A DNA stretch of 19,840 nucleotides from Prevotellaceae bacterium UBA4359 (GTDB lineage: Bacteria; Bacteroidota; Bacteroidia; Bacteroidales; Bacteroidaceae): positions 1 through 19,840 of the forward strand of contig DGSP01000087.1 in the NCBI GenBank assembly GCA_002393555.1, written 5' to 3'. Within the stretch, counting starts at the first letter, position 1. Each line of letters opens with the position of its first letter. Below, in pieces: positions 6,674 to 15,000 of the stretch. The translations under genes and the position numbers were made by a program. The notes below the pieces were generated by a model. It worked only from the letters and a program-made list of their open reading frames with translations. It ran no database searches and was not told where the DNA came from.

Positions 6674-8005
6674 ATGGCAAAATCAGGATCTTTGAAGAGC
6701 ACTTTGGCAGTGTCTCTCAACAACTATCTCGACGCTGGCGCCATCGTGGCTGGTGCCAGTGGCTTGACGCTCTGGAAGGAATACCTCGGCTTGGAGGAAA
6801 TACACCTCGGTTGGCTCAATGCACTGAGTGCCAATGCACTGGGTGCTGCCATCGGTGCCATCATAGGTGGCTTCTTGGCCGACAAGTTCGGTCGGAAGTT
6901 CATCTTCACCTACAATCTTTTGGTCTATATGCTGGGTGTGCTCATCATCATGCTCACAGTCAATTACCCCATGTTGCTTGTCGGTTTCCTTGTGACAGGC
7001 ATATCGGTGGGCATTGGCGTTCCTGCCTCATGGACCTATATTTCAGAGAGTTCGGAAGTGAACAACCGTGGCCGCAACATCTGTATCTCGCAGATGTCGT
7101 GGGGCATTGGCCCGATGTGCATCCTGTTGTTCGGTATGCTGTTTGCGCCAGGCGGTTATCTCTATGCACCTGTTGAGTCGCTGGCTCATAGCATCATCGG
7201 TGCCGATGCCGCCAAGGCTGCAGTCGAGGTGTTCAGTTCGCGTGTGGTGTTCTGCACCCTCTTCATCGTGGCATTTGTGGCATGGAATCTCCAGCGTCAG
7301 TTACAGGAAAGTGCTGAGTTCACGGCCAACAAGGCTAAGGACAAAAGCGGTATTGTGGATAACATCAAACTGCTGTTCACCAACAAGGTTGCCGTCAAGA
7401 CCGTGGCTTATCTGGCTGCCATCTACCTGACGTGGAACCTTGTGGCCTCTGTGATGGGCTTTTTCATGCCTCACATCTATGAGACAGCAGGCGGACTCAG
7501 CAACGAACAGGCCAACATGCTCAGTTGCGTGAGTTGGGTCTTCGTGGTTGTTACCACCTTCATCATCTCTTTCATGGTTGACAAAATGTCACACCGCATC
7601 TTCTACGTGTTCGGGCTTGCAGCAGCCTTGTCTGCCTGGGTTCTCATCATTGGTGGAGGCGTTTCGACCATCGCCGGCATTTGGGTGTTCACCATCCTGT
7701 GGGGTGTGAACAACGGCAGTTCTGTACAGGTGTTCTATGCCCTGTGGGGAAGTGAACTCTTCCCAGCCAAGTTCCGTGCTGGCGCCCAAGGGCTGATGTT
7801 CTTCATCGTGCGTGGCCTGTCGGCAGCCTGGGGGCTTGTGTTCACCTTCATCTATGGCGAGAATGGCGAAGGCTTCACCATTGCGGCTTATTGCATGGTG
7901 GCACTCTTGCTTATCTCCTTGATTGTCGGTCTGATTGGCATGCCCAACACCCGTGGAAAATCACTGGAGCAGATTACGGAAGAACGCTATGGGGCGGACG
8001 TGTAA
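6674..8005 (+). CDS. MFS sugar transporter, probable L-rhamnose importer
   Basis: This is a polytopic inner-membrane permease of the major facilitator superfamily with about 12 hydrophobic segments in 443 residues. The sugar-porter signature DKFGRK lies after the second segment (residues 70-75) and is followed by the SESSEVNNRGR block (about 124-134). The C-terminus ends TRGKSLEQITEERYG, a variant of the sugar-porter PETKG motif. The sequence is unlike RhaT of enterobacteria. Substrate is inferred from its place between the isomerase-like gene and rhaD. The ATG at 6674 is preferred to a TTG three codons upstream inside the AATTG repeat. The spacing on both sides (37 and 41 nt) supports a single operon. 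Confidence 0.85.
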   Translation: MAKSGSLKSTLAVSLNNYLDAGAIVAGASGLTLWKEYLGLEEIHLGWLNALSANALGAAIGAIIGGFLADKFGRKFIFTYNLLVYMLGVLIIMLTVNYPMLLVGFLVTGISVGIGVPASWTYISESSEVNNRGRNICISQMSWGIGPMCILLFGMLFAPGGYLYAPVESLAHSIIGADAAKAAVEVFSSRVVFCTLFIVAFVAWNLQRQLQESAEFTANKAKDKSGIVDNIKLLFTNKVAVKTVAYLAAIYLTWNLVASVMGFFMPHIYETAGGLSNEQANMLSCVSWVFVVVTTFIISFMVDKMSHRIFYVFGLAAALSAWVLIIGGGVSTIAGIWVFTILWGVNNGSSVQVFYALWGSELFPAKFRAGAQGLMFFIVRGLSAAWGLVFTFIYGENGEGFTIAAYCMVALLLISLIVGLIGMPNTRGKSLEQITEERYGADV

Positions 8006-8046
8006 CTTGCTCAATCACAAAACAACAAACAACATAACAAAAAAAT

Positions 8047-8868
8047 ATGAAAAGTATATTAGACGGTCGTCCAGGTCTTAAGGCTGTGATTGACCAGATA
8101 GCAGAGGTGACAGGTTACCTCTGGCAGAAAGGATGGGCTGAGCGTAATGGCGGCAACATCACGGTGAATGTGACCGAGTTTGTGGATGACGAAATCAAGG
8201 CCATGCCAGCCATCGCTCCTGTGAAGCAGATAGGCATGGTGCTGCCCCAACTGAAGGGTAAGTACTTCTATTGCAAGGGGACGGGAAAGCGCATGCGCGA
8301 CTTGGCTCGTTGGCCCATGCAGAACGGCTCCATCGTGCGCATCTGCGACGACTGTGCCAGTTATGAGATTATTGCTGACGAACCCGTCATGCCCACTTCA
8401 GAACTGCCCACCCATCTTGCGCTCCAGAACTACCTTTTGGAGACAGGCTCTTGCTACAAGGCCACACTCCACACGCACCCCATCGAACTGGTGGCCATGA
8501 GCCATATCCAGCGTTTCCTCAAAGGCGACGAGATGACCCGTGTGCTCTGGTCGATGATTCCCGAAACATTGGCCTTCGCTCCCCTCGGCATCGGCATTGT
8601 GCCTTACGGTCTTCCCTCTTCGGTGGAACTGGCTGAGGCCACGCTGGAGAAAATCAAGAAGCACGATGTGGTGCTGTGGGAGAAGCACGGCACGGTGGCC
8701 GTAGGTCAGGACATCATGGATGCCTTCGACCAGACCGACGTGCTTTGCAAAGCCGCCAACATCTACATGTGTGCCCGCAATATGGGCAGCGAACCAGATG
8801 GCATGACCGCCGAAGCCATGAAAGAGGTGCAGGATGTGTTCAACCTTCCCAAAACTCGTCCGTGCTAA
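8047..8868 (+). CDS. rhaD: Rhamnulose-1-phosphate aldolase
   Basis: This zinc-dependent class II aldolase splits L-rhamnulose-1-phosphate into DHAP and L-lactaldehyde in the cytoplasm. The 273-residue length fits the family (274 in E. coli). The active site is intact: E119 (SELPTHL), H142 and H144 (LHTHPIE) and H214 (EKHGTVAVG), matching E117, H141, H143 and H212 of E. coli RhaD. N-terminal blocks RNGGNITV and CKGTGKRMRD are also typical. It is the last gene of the operon. The start follows an A-rich leader (ACAAAAAAAT) without a Shine-Dalgarno sequence, usual for this phylum. No lactaldehyde reductase follows, so lactaldehyde must be handled by an enzyme encoded elsewhere. Confidence 0.96.
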   Translation: MKSILDGRPGLKAVIDQIAEVTGYLWQKGWAERNGGNITVNVTEFVDDEIKAMPAIAPVKQIGMVLPQLKGKYFYCKGTGKRMRDLARWPMQNGSIVRICDDCASYEIIADEPVMPTSELPTHLALQNYLLETGSCYKATLHTHPIELVAMSHIQRFLKGDEMTRVLWSMIPETLAFAPLGIGIVPYGLPSSVELAEATLEKIKKHDVVLWEKHGTVAVGQDIMDAFDQTDVLCKAANIYMCARNMGSEPDGMTAEAMKEVQDVFNLPKTRPC

Positions 8869-8949
8869 GGCTGAATGTCCTAAAAGTCTTTTTTTGAGGC
8901 ACAAAAGGGAGACTCTTCCCTCGTTGCAAGAAAAAAAGGATGAATTTGT

Positions 8950-8980
8950 TTTGCCATTATTCCTAAAATGGCTATCTTTG
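8950..8980 (+). promoter_or_regulatory. Promoter in the rhaD-regulator gap
   Basis: TTTG (8950-8953), 19 nt, then TATCTTTG (8973-8980) match the Bacteroidetes -33/-7 elements as well as the rhaB promoter does. Transcription would begin near 8987, running toward two intrinsic terminators with no convincing gene in between. Confidence 0.6.
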
Positions 8981-9052
8981 CAAATGAAAAATGGTTCATA
9001 CATATTTTGGACAGCGTCTTTTATTCAGACCTTCTGAATAGAAGACAACCCC

Positions 9053-9078
9053 CCAACCGAGAGGTTGGAGTCCTTTTT
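9053..9078 (+). terminator. Intrinsic terminator 1 after rhaD
   Basis: CCAACC (9053-9058), a GAGA tetraloop and GGTTGG (9063-9068) form a perfect 6-bp stem. The sequence then reads AGTCC followed by five T residues (9074-9078). It would end the rhaD transcript or the candidate small RNA. Confidence 0.65.
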
Positions 9079-9110
9079 CCCCAATAGAATTTTAACATTT
9101 CATTTGCTGG

Positions 9111-9144
9111 GTCCTGCATCGTGAGATGCGGGACTCTTTTTTTT
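9111..9144 (+). terminator. Intrinsic terminator 2 after rhaD
   Basis: GTCCTGCATC (9111-9120), a GTGA loop and GATGCGGGAC (9125-9134) give a 10-bp stem with one G-U pair, followed by a run of eight T residues (9137-9144). It is strong in the plus direction only, ending 20 nt before the stop of the converging regulator gene. Confidence 0.85.
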
Positions 9145-9163
9145 GCCCATGAGTGAACATCCG

Positions 9164-11686
9164 TCACTTCTTCTTCTCTTTCCATTGGCGTGGAGTGCAG
9201 CCATATTCCTCTTTGAAGCATTTTGCAAAATATTGGGGAGAGGTGAACCCCACGGCGTATGCTATCTCGGCAATGGATTGTGCCGTGTTTTGCAGCAGGT
9301 GGCTGGCCTGCTTCAGCCGATAACTCTTGATGAACTCCGAGGGTGTGGGCAGGGCGAGGCGCTGGAACTTGCGGTAGAGGTTCATGCGGCTCATGCCCAG
9401 GTCGCGGCACAGTTCATCTACCCCATAGTCAGAATTGTCCAGATTTTTTTCTATCCATCCGTTCACTTCGTTGGTGAATCCTTCTCTTTCAGCCTGTTGC
9501 GCTTGCGAGAGCGGCGATGGGGAAGAGTTCTCTTCGTCATCAAGAGGTGAAGTCGTTTGTTTTGTGGGGAAGGCTTGTTCGGCCTTCCTTTTTTTGTTCC
9601 ATACAATGAAGAGTATGACCGTCAGCAGCAACAGGGCCGCGTAGATGCACCAGGCATACCAGCGCAGATACCAGGGGAGCGGCAGGGCAAAGTGAAAGAC
9701 CTCCTGTTCGCTGTGCCACACGCCATACTCGTCGGTGGCTTTGGCATAGAGCGTGTGTGTGCCAAACGTGGTGCTGCTGATGTCGATGGTGTTCTCTCCG
9801 GCCTTCAGCGTCACCCACTCACCTTGGTCGATGCGGTAGGCAAACTGGATGTTGGTTGCATACAGGTGGTTCATGGTCGAGAGGCTGATGCTGTGCAGGG
9901 TGTCGTAGCGGGTCACCACGATGCGGTCGTCGGGGTGGGGCAGGTCCAGTTCGGGGCATGAGCCAATCATGCAATAGGCACCGATGCCACCCACGCAGAT
10001 GCTGTCGCCCGTCAAGGTGATGTCGGTGAACGAGTCCATCTGGATGTTGGGGTCGGAGGCTTTGATGATGCGCCGTGCCTGTGTCTTGGGGCTGTATTCG
10101 GTCAGCGTCAGTTCGTCCAGCGTCCAGAGGTGTCCGTGCGGGTCGGTGAGCATCTGGGGTGCCTTCGGGTCGGTCGAGTAGGTGAGTTTGCCCTGGGTGT
10201 CGTAGCCCACTTGCTGAATAATGCCCACAGAGTCGGTCAGTTGCTTGAGCGTTTTCTTCTGATAGTCAAACAAGAAGACCTGCCGTTCCGTGCCGATGAG
10301 CAGCCGTCCGTTGCTTTCGTCGGAGAGTGTCGAGATGTAGTTGGGCGTTTGTCCTTCTTCTATTTCTTCCCAACAGATGCGCATGTCCTCGTGCCACACG
10401 TGGATGAGGTGTTTCCCGTTGCACGTCCACACCCCCTTGCCCGTCTGGCAGCGCGAGAGTGGCCGCTGTGTGCTGAGTGTGGAGGGAGTGGTCGTTGGGT
10501 CAGTGGCCATGAAGGTGAGCCGGTTGGTGGCGGGGTGGTAGAGCGACAGGCGTGTACGGTTCTGGTAAATCCAGTAGTAATCTCCTTCACGCTCAATCTG
10601 ATGCACCATCACCTTATAGCCCATCTGCTCCGTCATGGCCTTCACCTCGTTGCGCCGGATGTCGCTGCCCATCACATTGGGCGACAAGATGAACGTGTGG
10701 GGCGATGAGCCAGGCACCCAGATGTTGCCCCGTCGGTCGGCCATCAGTTTGCCAATCAGTTTCTTGCCTGTGGGCAGAAACGTGTGGGTGCAGTAAGGTG
10801 TCAGGACCGCAGTGGCCGATGCGTTCAGTCCAGCATCCGTGCTTCCCATGTCATAGGCATACACGTCGTCCATTGTCGATACCCACATCCGTCGGCGTTT
10901 CGGGTCTATCCACAGGTCATACACCTCGCTTCCAAACCTTTGGTTCTCAGACACCATGAGCGTGGCCGGCTGCACCGCCATCTGCGGATACTGCACGATG
11001 CCGCCGCCCCAGGTGCCCACCCAGTAGCAGTGGCGCACCGTGTCCTCCAGCATGTAGCCAGCCGCCGAAGGGTAGTCCCACGGCTCCTTGCTGAGTCGGT
11101 CTGTCTTCGGGTCGATGCTGGCGATGCCGCCGCGCAGGATGGTGAGCCACAGTTTCCCCTTCGAATCAACCATCATCTCCTTCACCTCCTCGCGTGTGTT
11201 GGTACCGATGCTCAGCACCTTCAGCACTGTGCCTTCGGCGGAAAACTTCACCACGTTGCGTTGCACACCCACCCACACACAGCCGTCTGGTGTCGTCCCG
11301 ATGCAGTTCACCTTCTTCAGCCCCACATGCTCGTTTTCCACGCGGTGTACTTTCCCCTCCACATTATTTATATAATAGAGACCGGCGCGGGTACCAAACC
11401 ACATCCGTCCGTCCTTTCCTTCGGCCATGCAAGTGATTTCGTCGCTCTCCATCACTCCCTGGCCCGTGGTTTTGCTGCTGTGGGTCACCACCTCGTAGCC
11501 ATCGTCGCGACACACGCCTCCGCCCGCCGTGCCATACCACATGTAGCCGTCGTGGTCTTGCACGATGACATTCACGTTGGCCACCGGCAACTGCTCCTGT
11601 GTGGGCAGCGGATGGTAGGAATATCCCTGTGCATGGCAGTTCAGGCAAGCCCAAAATGCCATTGCCCATGTCAGCCACCACCCCAT
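9164..11686 (-). CDS. Membrane-spanning propeller/AraC regulator without kinase
   Basis: Counted from the ATG at 11686 (840 residues), the layout is: signal peptide 1-20 (MGWWLTWAMAFWACLNCHAQ); periplasmic two-component-regulator propeller repeats about 25-590 (for example DHDGYMWYGTAGGGVCR and KDGRMWFGTRAGLYYI); a Y_Y_Y immunoglobulin-like domain about 600-670; one membrane helix about 675-696 (CIYAALLLLTVILFIVW); a linker of about 40 residues; and an AraC-type helix-turn-helix domain 737-840 (LGMSRMNLYRKFQ; IAEIAYAVGFTSPQYFAKCF). These are the ends of a Bacteroides hybrid two-component sensor, but the kinase, ATPase and receiver domains are absent without any frame break. It probably binds an oligosaccharide in the periplasm and activates the divergent lyase/glycosidase genes and perhaps the rhamnose operon. 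The frame continues upstream to an ATG at 11830, but a 22-bp repeat that is not codon-periodic occupies that part, so the shorter start with a clean signal peptide is preferred. Confidence 0.85.
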   Translation of the reverse strand: MGWWLTWAMAFWACLNCHAQGYSYHPLPTQEQLPVANVNVIVQDHDGYMWYGTAGGGVCRDDGYEVVTHSSKTTGQGVMESDEITCMAEGKDGRMWFGTRAGLYYINNVEGKVHRVENEHVGLKKVNCIGTTPDGCVWVGVQRNVVKFSAEGTVLKVLSIGTNTREEVKEMMVDSKGKLWLTILRGGIASIDPKTDRLSKEPWDYPSAAGYMLEDTVRHCYWVGTWGGGIVQYPQMAVQPATLMVSENQRFGSEVYDLWIDPKRRRMWVSTMDDVYAYDMGSTDAGLNASATAVLTPYCTHTFLPTGKKLIGKLMADRRGNIWVPGSSPHTFILSPNVMGSDIRRNEVKAMTEQMGYKVMVHQIEREGDYYWIYQNRTRLSLYHPATNRLTFMATDPTTTPSTLSTQRPLSRCQTGKGVWTCNGKHLIHVWHEDMRICWEEIEEGQTPNYISTLSDESNGRLLIGTERQVFLFDYQKKTLKQLTDSVGIIQQVGYDTQGKLTYSTDPKAPQMLTDPHGHLWTLDELTLTEYSPKTQARRIIKASDPNIQMDSFTDITLTGDSICVGGIGAYCMIGSCPELDLPHPDDRIVVTRYDTLHSISLSTMNHLYATNIQFAYRIDQGEWVTLKAGENTIDISSTTFGTHTLYAKATDEYGVWHSEQEVFHFALPLPWYLRWYAWCIYAALLLLTVILFIVWNKKRKAEQAFPTKQTTSPLDDEENSSPSPLSQAQQAEREGFTNEVNGWIEKNLDNSDYGVDELCRDLGMSRMNLYRKFQRLALPTPSEFIKSYRLKQASHLLQNTAQSIAEIAYAVGFTSPQYFAKCFKEEYGCTPRQWKEKKK

Positions 11687-11722
11687 GAAAACACACTCCA
11701 GCCATGCTTTCACTGGTGCTAT

Positions 11723-11822
11723 AGTACTTCTTCGGCAGTACTCTAATACTGCTGTGGCAGTACTCCAGTACTTTCTATGGAGTACTGGAGTACTTTTGAA
11801 GAAGTGTGCTTCGGAGTACTGG
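11723..11822. repeat. AGTACT palindrome array with 22-bp period
   Basis: AGTACT occurs at 11723, 11737, 11759, 11767, 11781, 11789 and 11815, with a one-base variant AATACT at 11745. From 11723 to 11789 the steps alternate 14, 8, 14, 8, 14, 8, so the array is three 22-bp units (11723-11744, 11745-11766, 11767-11788) and a longer fourth unit. The segment 11759-11772 and 11781-11794 is a perfect 14-bp inverted repeat around an 8-nt loop, with weaker nested pairing outside (ACTTCTTC near 11726, GAAGAAGT near 11799). It lies between the regulator's probable promoter and start codon and faces the lyase promoter. It may be a set of operator sites or a structured leader. Confidence 0.85.
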
Positions 11823-11869
11823 TTTGTCATGATTGTCTTCTTTTCGTGTCGAAAGATACATTTTCGGCA

Positions 11870-11877
11870 CAAATATA
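11870..11877 (-). promoter_or_regulatory. Putative -7 box of the regulator promoter
   Basis: On the minus strand this reads TATATTTG, an exact TAnnTTTG match. No TTTG is found at the expected -33 position. A start of transcription near 11863 would give a leader of about 177 nt to the ATG at 11686 that contains the whole AGTACT array, or about 33 nt to the alternative ATG at 11830. Confidence 0.45.
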
Positions 11878-11962
11878 GACATTTTTTGCCGTTCACGTGC
11901 ATTTTGGTACGATTTTACACATCTTTGTCATGCTTTTTACTCAAAAGCGGAGCCGAAACCTC

Positions 11963-11970
11963 TACTTTTG
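11963..11970 (+). promoter_or_regulatory. Putative -7 box of the lyase promoter
   Basis: TACTTTTG matches TAnnTTTG, 36 nt upstream of the lyase ATG at 12007. The -33 region has only a T-run (about 11934-11938) and no TTTG, as might be expected of a promoter that needs an activator. Confidence 0.5.
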
Positions 11971-12006
11971 CACCAGAAATTTCTAACTGACAAAACCATT
12001 TATGTG

Positions 12007-15000
12007 ATGAAAAAAATTCTCTTCATGATGTTGGCGATGGCGTTGTCCTCGCCGTTCGCAACCGCCCAGAGGCTTCAGCAGAAACTTGGGCGAGGCGTGG
12101 TGGCTGTTTATCGTTCTGGAGGCCGTAGCGTGACTTCGGCCGGAGGCACAAACAGTTCCCTCATTTCGTGGCGCAAACTGGCTCAGGAGCCAGAGGGCAC
12201 TACTTATAATGTATATAAGCGCGCGGTGGGAACTGAGGCGTGGACCAAGATGAACCCCACACCGCTGAAAGTGACCAACTACACGCCGTCTTCACTGACC
12301 AACAACACCGAGTATGCCGTCACCGCCATCGTGAACGGGGTGGAGGGCGAGAAGAGCAATCCTTTCCTCTACAAGACCCAGCCGTGGCCCAACGTGTGGT
12401 TTAAGTTCGACTTCGACGACAAGGTGATTAAGCGCAACGACTACCGCACCAAATTTGTCTGGCCAATGGATTTGGACGGCAATGGCGAGTATGATGCAGT
12501 GGTGGTCGATCGTCTGTTTGCCGGAGCGGCAGAGGTCGATCCCGACTCGGAAGATGCGGAGGTGGTTTCGACCACCAGCCACAAGATTCAGGCATACAAA
12601 CTGGATGGCACACTTTTGTGGACTGTCGATATGGGTCCCAACGTGAATATCTGTTCGGGACAGAACGACATGGTGCTGGCCTACGACATCAACTGCGACG
12701 GCAAGTGCGAGGTCATTGTCCGCTCGTCCGACGGCACACGTTTCTGGGATAAGGCCAATGAGACGTGGGGAACCTATGTGGGAGGCAAGACGACGGGCGA
12801 CATCGATGGCGATGGCATCATCGACTACCGCACACAGGGAAAGCGCAATCCTCCCTTCTACATCTCCGTCATCGACGGGGCAACAGGTGCTGAACTGGCC
12901 TATAACGAACTGAAATACACAGAACTGACCGAGCCGAACGGCGGTGACGCTTACCGACGCGACAACCGCGCCGACTATATGAGTGCGGGCTATGGCTCGA
13001 TGGAAGGACACTATGGCATAGCCTACTTGGATGGTGTTCACCCTTCGCTCATCATGGAGTGTGAAGACCGTGGCACCGACAAGAACCACCACGGCTATGT
13101 GCTCACTTGGGATTTTGATTGGGCCAATGGTCAGGCTTCCAACTGGCATCACAGCCACACTTGGGTGCGCAATCCAGTACGTCCGTGGTGTGCCGAGTTC
13201 CACCAGATTCGCATCCTCGACAGCGATGGCGACGGGTGCGACGAGATGTGGGCAGGCGGCTACGGAGTCAATCCCGCCCTGAACCGCTACACATCCACTG
13301 GCCTGGAACATGGCGACCGATTCATTCTCAGCGATATAGACCCCGACCGTCCGGGCATGGAAGGCTATGCCATCCAGCAGAGTGCCTTGCTCGGCCAGTG
13401 CCTCTACGATGCCGCCACGGGCGAACGCCTCAAGGAGTGGTATCTGCCTTCCATCTTCGATGTGGCACGTGGTGGCAGCATGGACATCGACCCCAGTCAT
13501 AAGGGCTATGAATTATATAGTTTCACCGATGACTACATCTATGACTGCAAGGGAGATGCCACGGGCGAAACCCGTTCTCAGTGGGGCATTTCGACGGTGT
13601 TTGAAGGTCTGTGGTGGAATGCCGACCTGCTGCGCGAAGAACTCAGTTCGCCCGGTGGCAAGAACTATGGCACCAACCTGATGGTGACCACCGTGAGGGG
13701 CAAGAGCCGTCTGGTGGAGTTCTCGCAGGAGTCTAACTGGGGGGCAGAAGGTGCAACGGGCACTCGTCCTGCCTTCATGGGCGACATCATGGGCGACTGG
13801 CGCGAGGAAGTGATTCTGGCTCAGCAGAACGATGACCATAGCCAAGGTCTTGTGGGCTATACCACCAACCTCTCTTCCAACTACAGCATCTACTGCTTGC
13901 AGCAAGACCCCCACTATCGTGGCGACTGCACCACTCGCGGCTACTATCAGCACCCCAACACGAGTTTCTACCTCGGTGTCGGCATGCCGTTGCCGCCGCT
14001 TCCTCCTGTGATGGAGACCGACCTCCGCTATCATTCCGGCAACTGGAGCAACGGCTCGGCTGCTTTCACCTCCTACGACCAGAAGTCTGCTGCCACCTAT
14101 GCCGATGGCAAGAGCGTCCTCTTCGACATTACGGGCAGTAATGCCTCGGCCATCGAGATTTCTGGCGACGTGAAACCCGGTGCCACCTATTTCATGAATC
14201 CGAAGAAAAAGGATTATGTGCTGAAAGGCAACATCGGCGGTGAGGGCATCGTCGTGAAGTCGCAGCAGGGTACAGTGACCCTCAACGGCAACCTGACCAC
14301 GACGGGCAAGACCATCGTGAGCGAAGGAACTCTGGCCTTGAACGGTACGATGGCAGGCGAACTTGAACTTCGTGCTAAGGGTACGTTGGCTGGCAATCCC
14401 ATCCTGAACGGTGCCACCACATTCGAGGGCGGTCTCAACTATGAGGGCTGCCGCCTCTCTCCGGGAACCGCCGATGCTCCCTTCGGGGTCATCACCGTCA
14501 ACGGCAACCTGACCCTCACAGGCGATGTGTTTGTGGAGGCAAACTTGCAGACCTCAGGAACCGTGAAGGCTGATAAGGTGATGGTGAATGGCGACCTGAC
14601 TCTCAAGAACACCAACACGTTGACCATTGTGCCTTCGGAGGATGTGCCTGCCGAGGGTGAGTATGTACTCTTGGAATGTACAGGTGCTCTGACAGCCGCT
14701 GCCAACAAAATCAATGTGCGCGGATTGGTCGGCCTGAAGTATGAAGTGGAGGTGCGCGAGAAGCAGATTGTTCTCGTCATTCATCCTACCCGTGAGGCTT
14801 CACTGGGCGTGGTTTGGACAGGTGCGGTGAACAAGAACTGGGACTACCAGACCAATAACTTCCAGATTGATGGCACTCCCACCTCCTTCGTAGCCAACGA
14901 TGAGGTCATCTTCCCTTCTGATGCAGTCAACAAGAACGTAAACCTCACCGACCTGATGGTGACCAATGGGGTTCGTTTCACGCACGAATCTGGCAATTAT

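Larger units (their letters stand above)
8987..9144 (+). ncRNA. Candidate small RNA
   Basis: A well-formed promoter upstream and two terminators downstream delimit a transcript of about 92 nt (to the first U-tract) or about 158 nt (to the second). A 17-codon frame opens at an ATG at 8984, but that is at or before the predicted start of transcription, so translation is doubtful. The coordinates are predicted from the promoter and hairpins only; no known RNA family was recognised. It could instead be a terminator region for rhaD with a fortuitous promoter-like sequence. Confidence 0.4.

Noticed and set aside
5218..6723. 501-codon minus-strand frame opposite the isomerase-like gene
   Set aside because: It is rich in His, Val, Leu and Asp without known motifs, and its length comes from the codon bias of the sense gene.
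8984..9037. 17-codon peptide frame inside the small-RNA candidate
   Set aside because: The ATG lies at or upstream of the predicted transcription start and has no ribosome-binding signal.
11723..11822. CRISPR array
   Set aside because: The repeats are only 6-14 bp with 8-14 bp spacing, and there are no unique spacers or cas genes.
11687..11902. N-terminal extension of the regulator to 11830 or 11902
   Set aside because: The extension passes through a 22-bp repeat not in codon register and precedes a clean signal peptide at 11686; the ATG at 11830 remains a possible alternative.
12292..13500. 402-codon minus-strand frame opposite the lyase
   Set aside because: It is antisense to conserved Ca-binding propeller repeats; no family features are seen.
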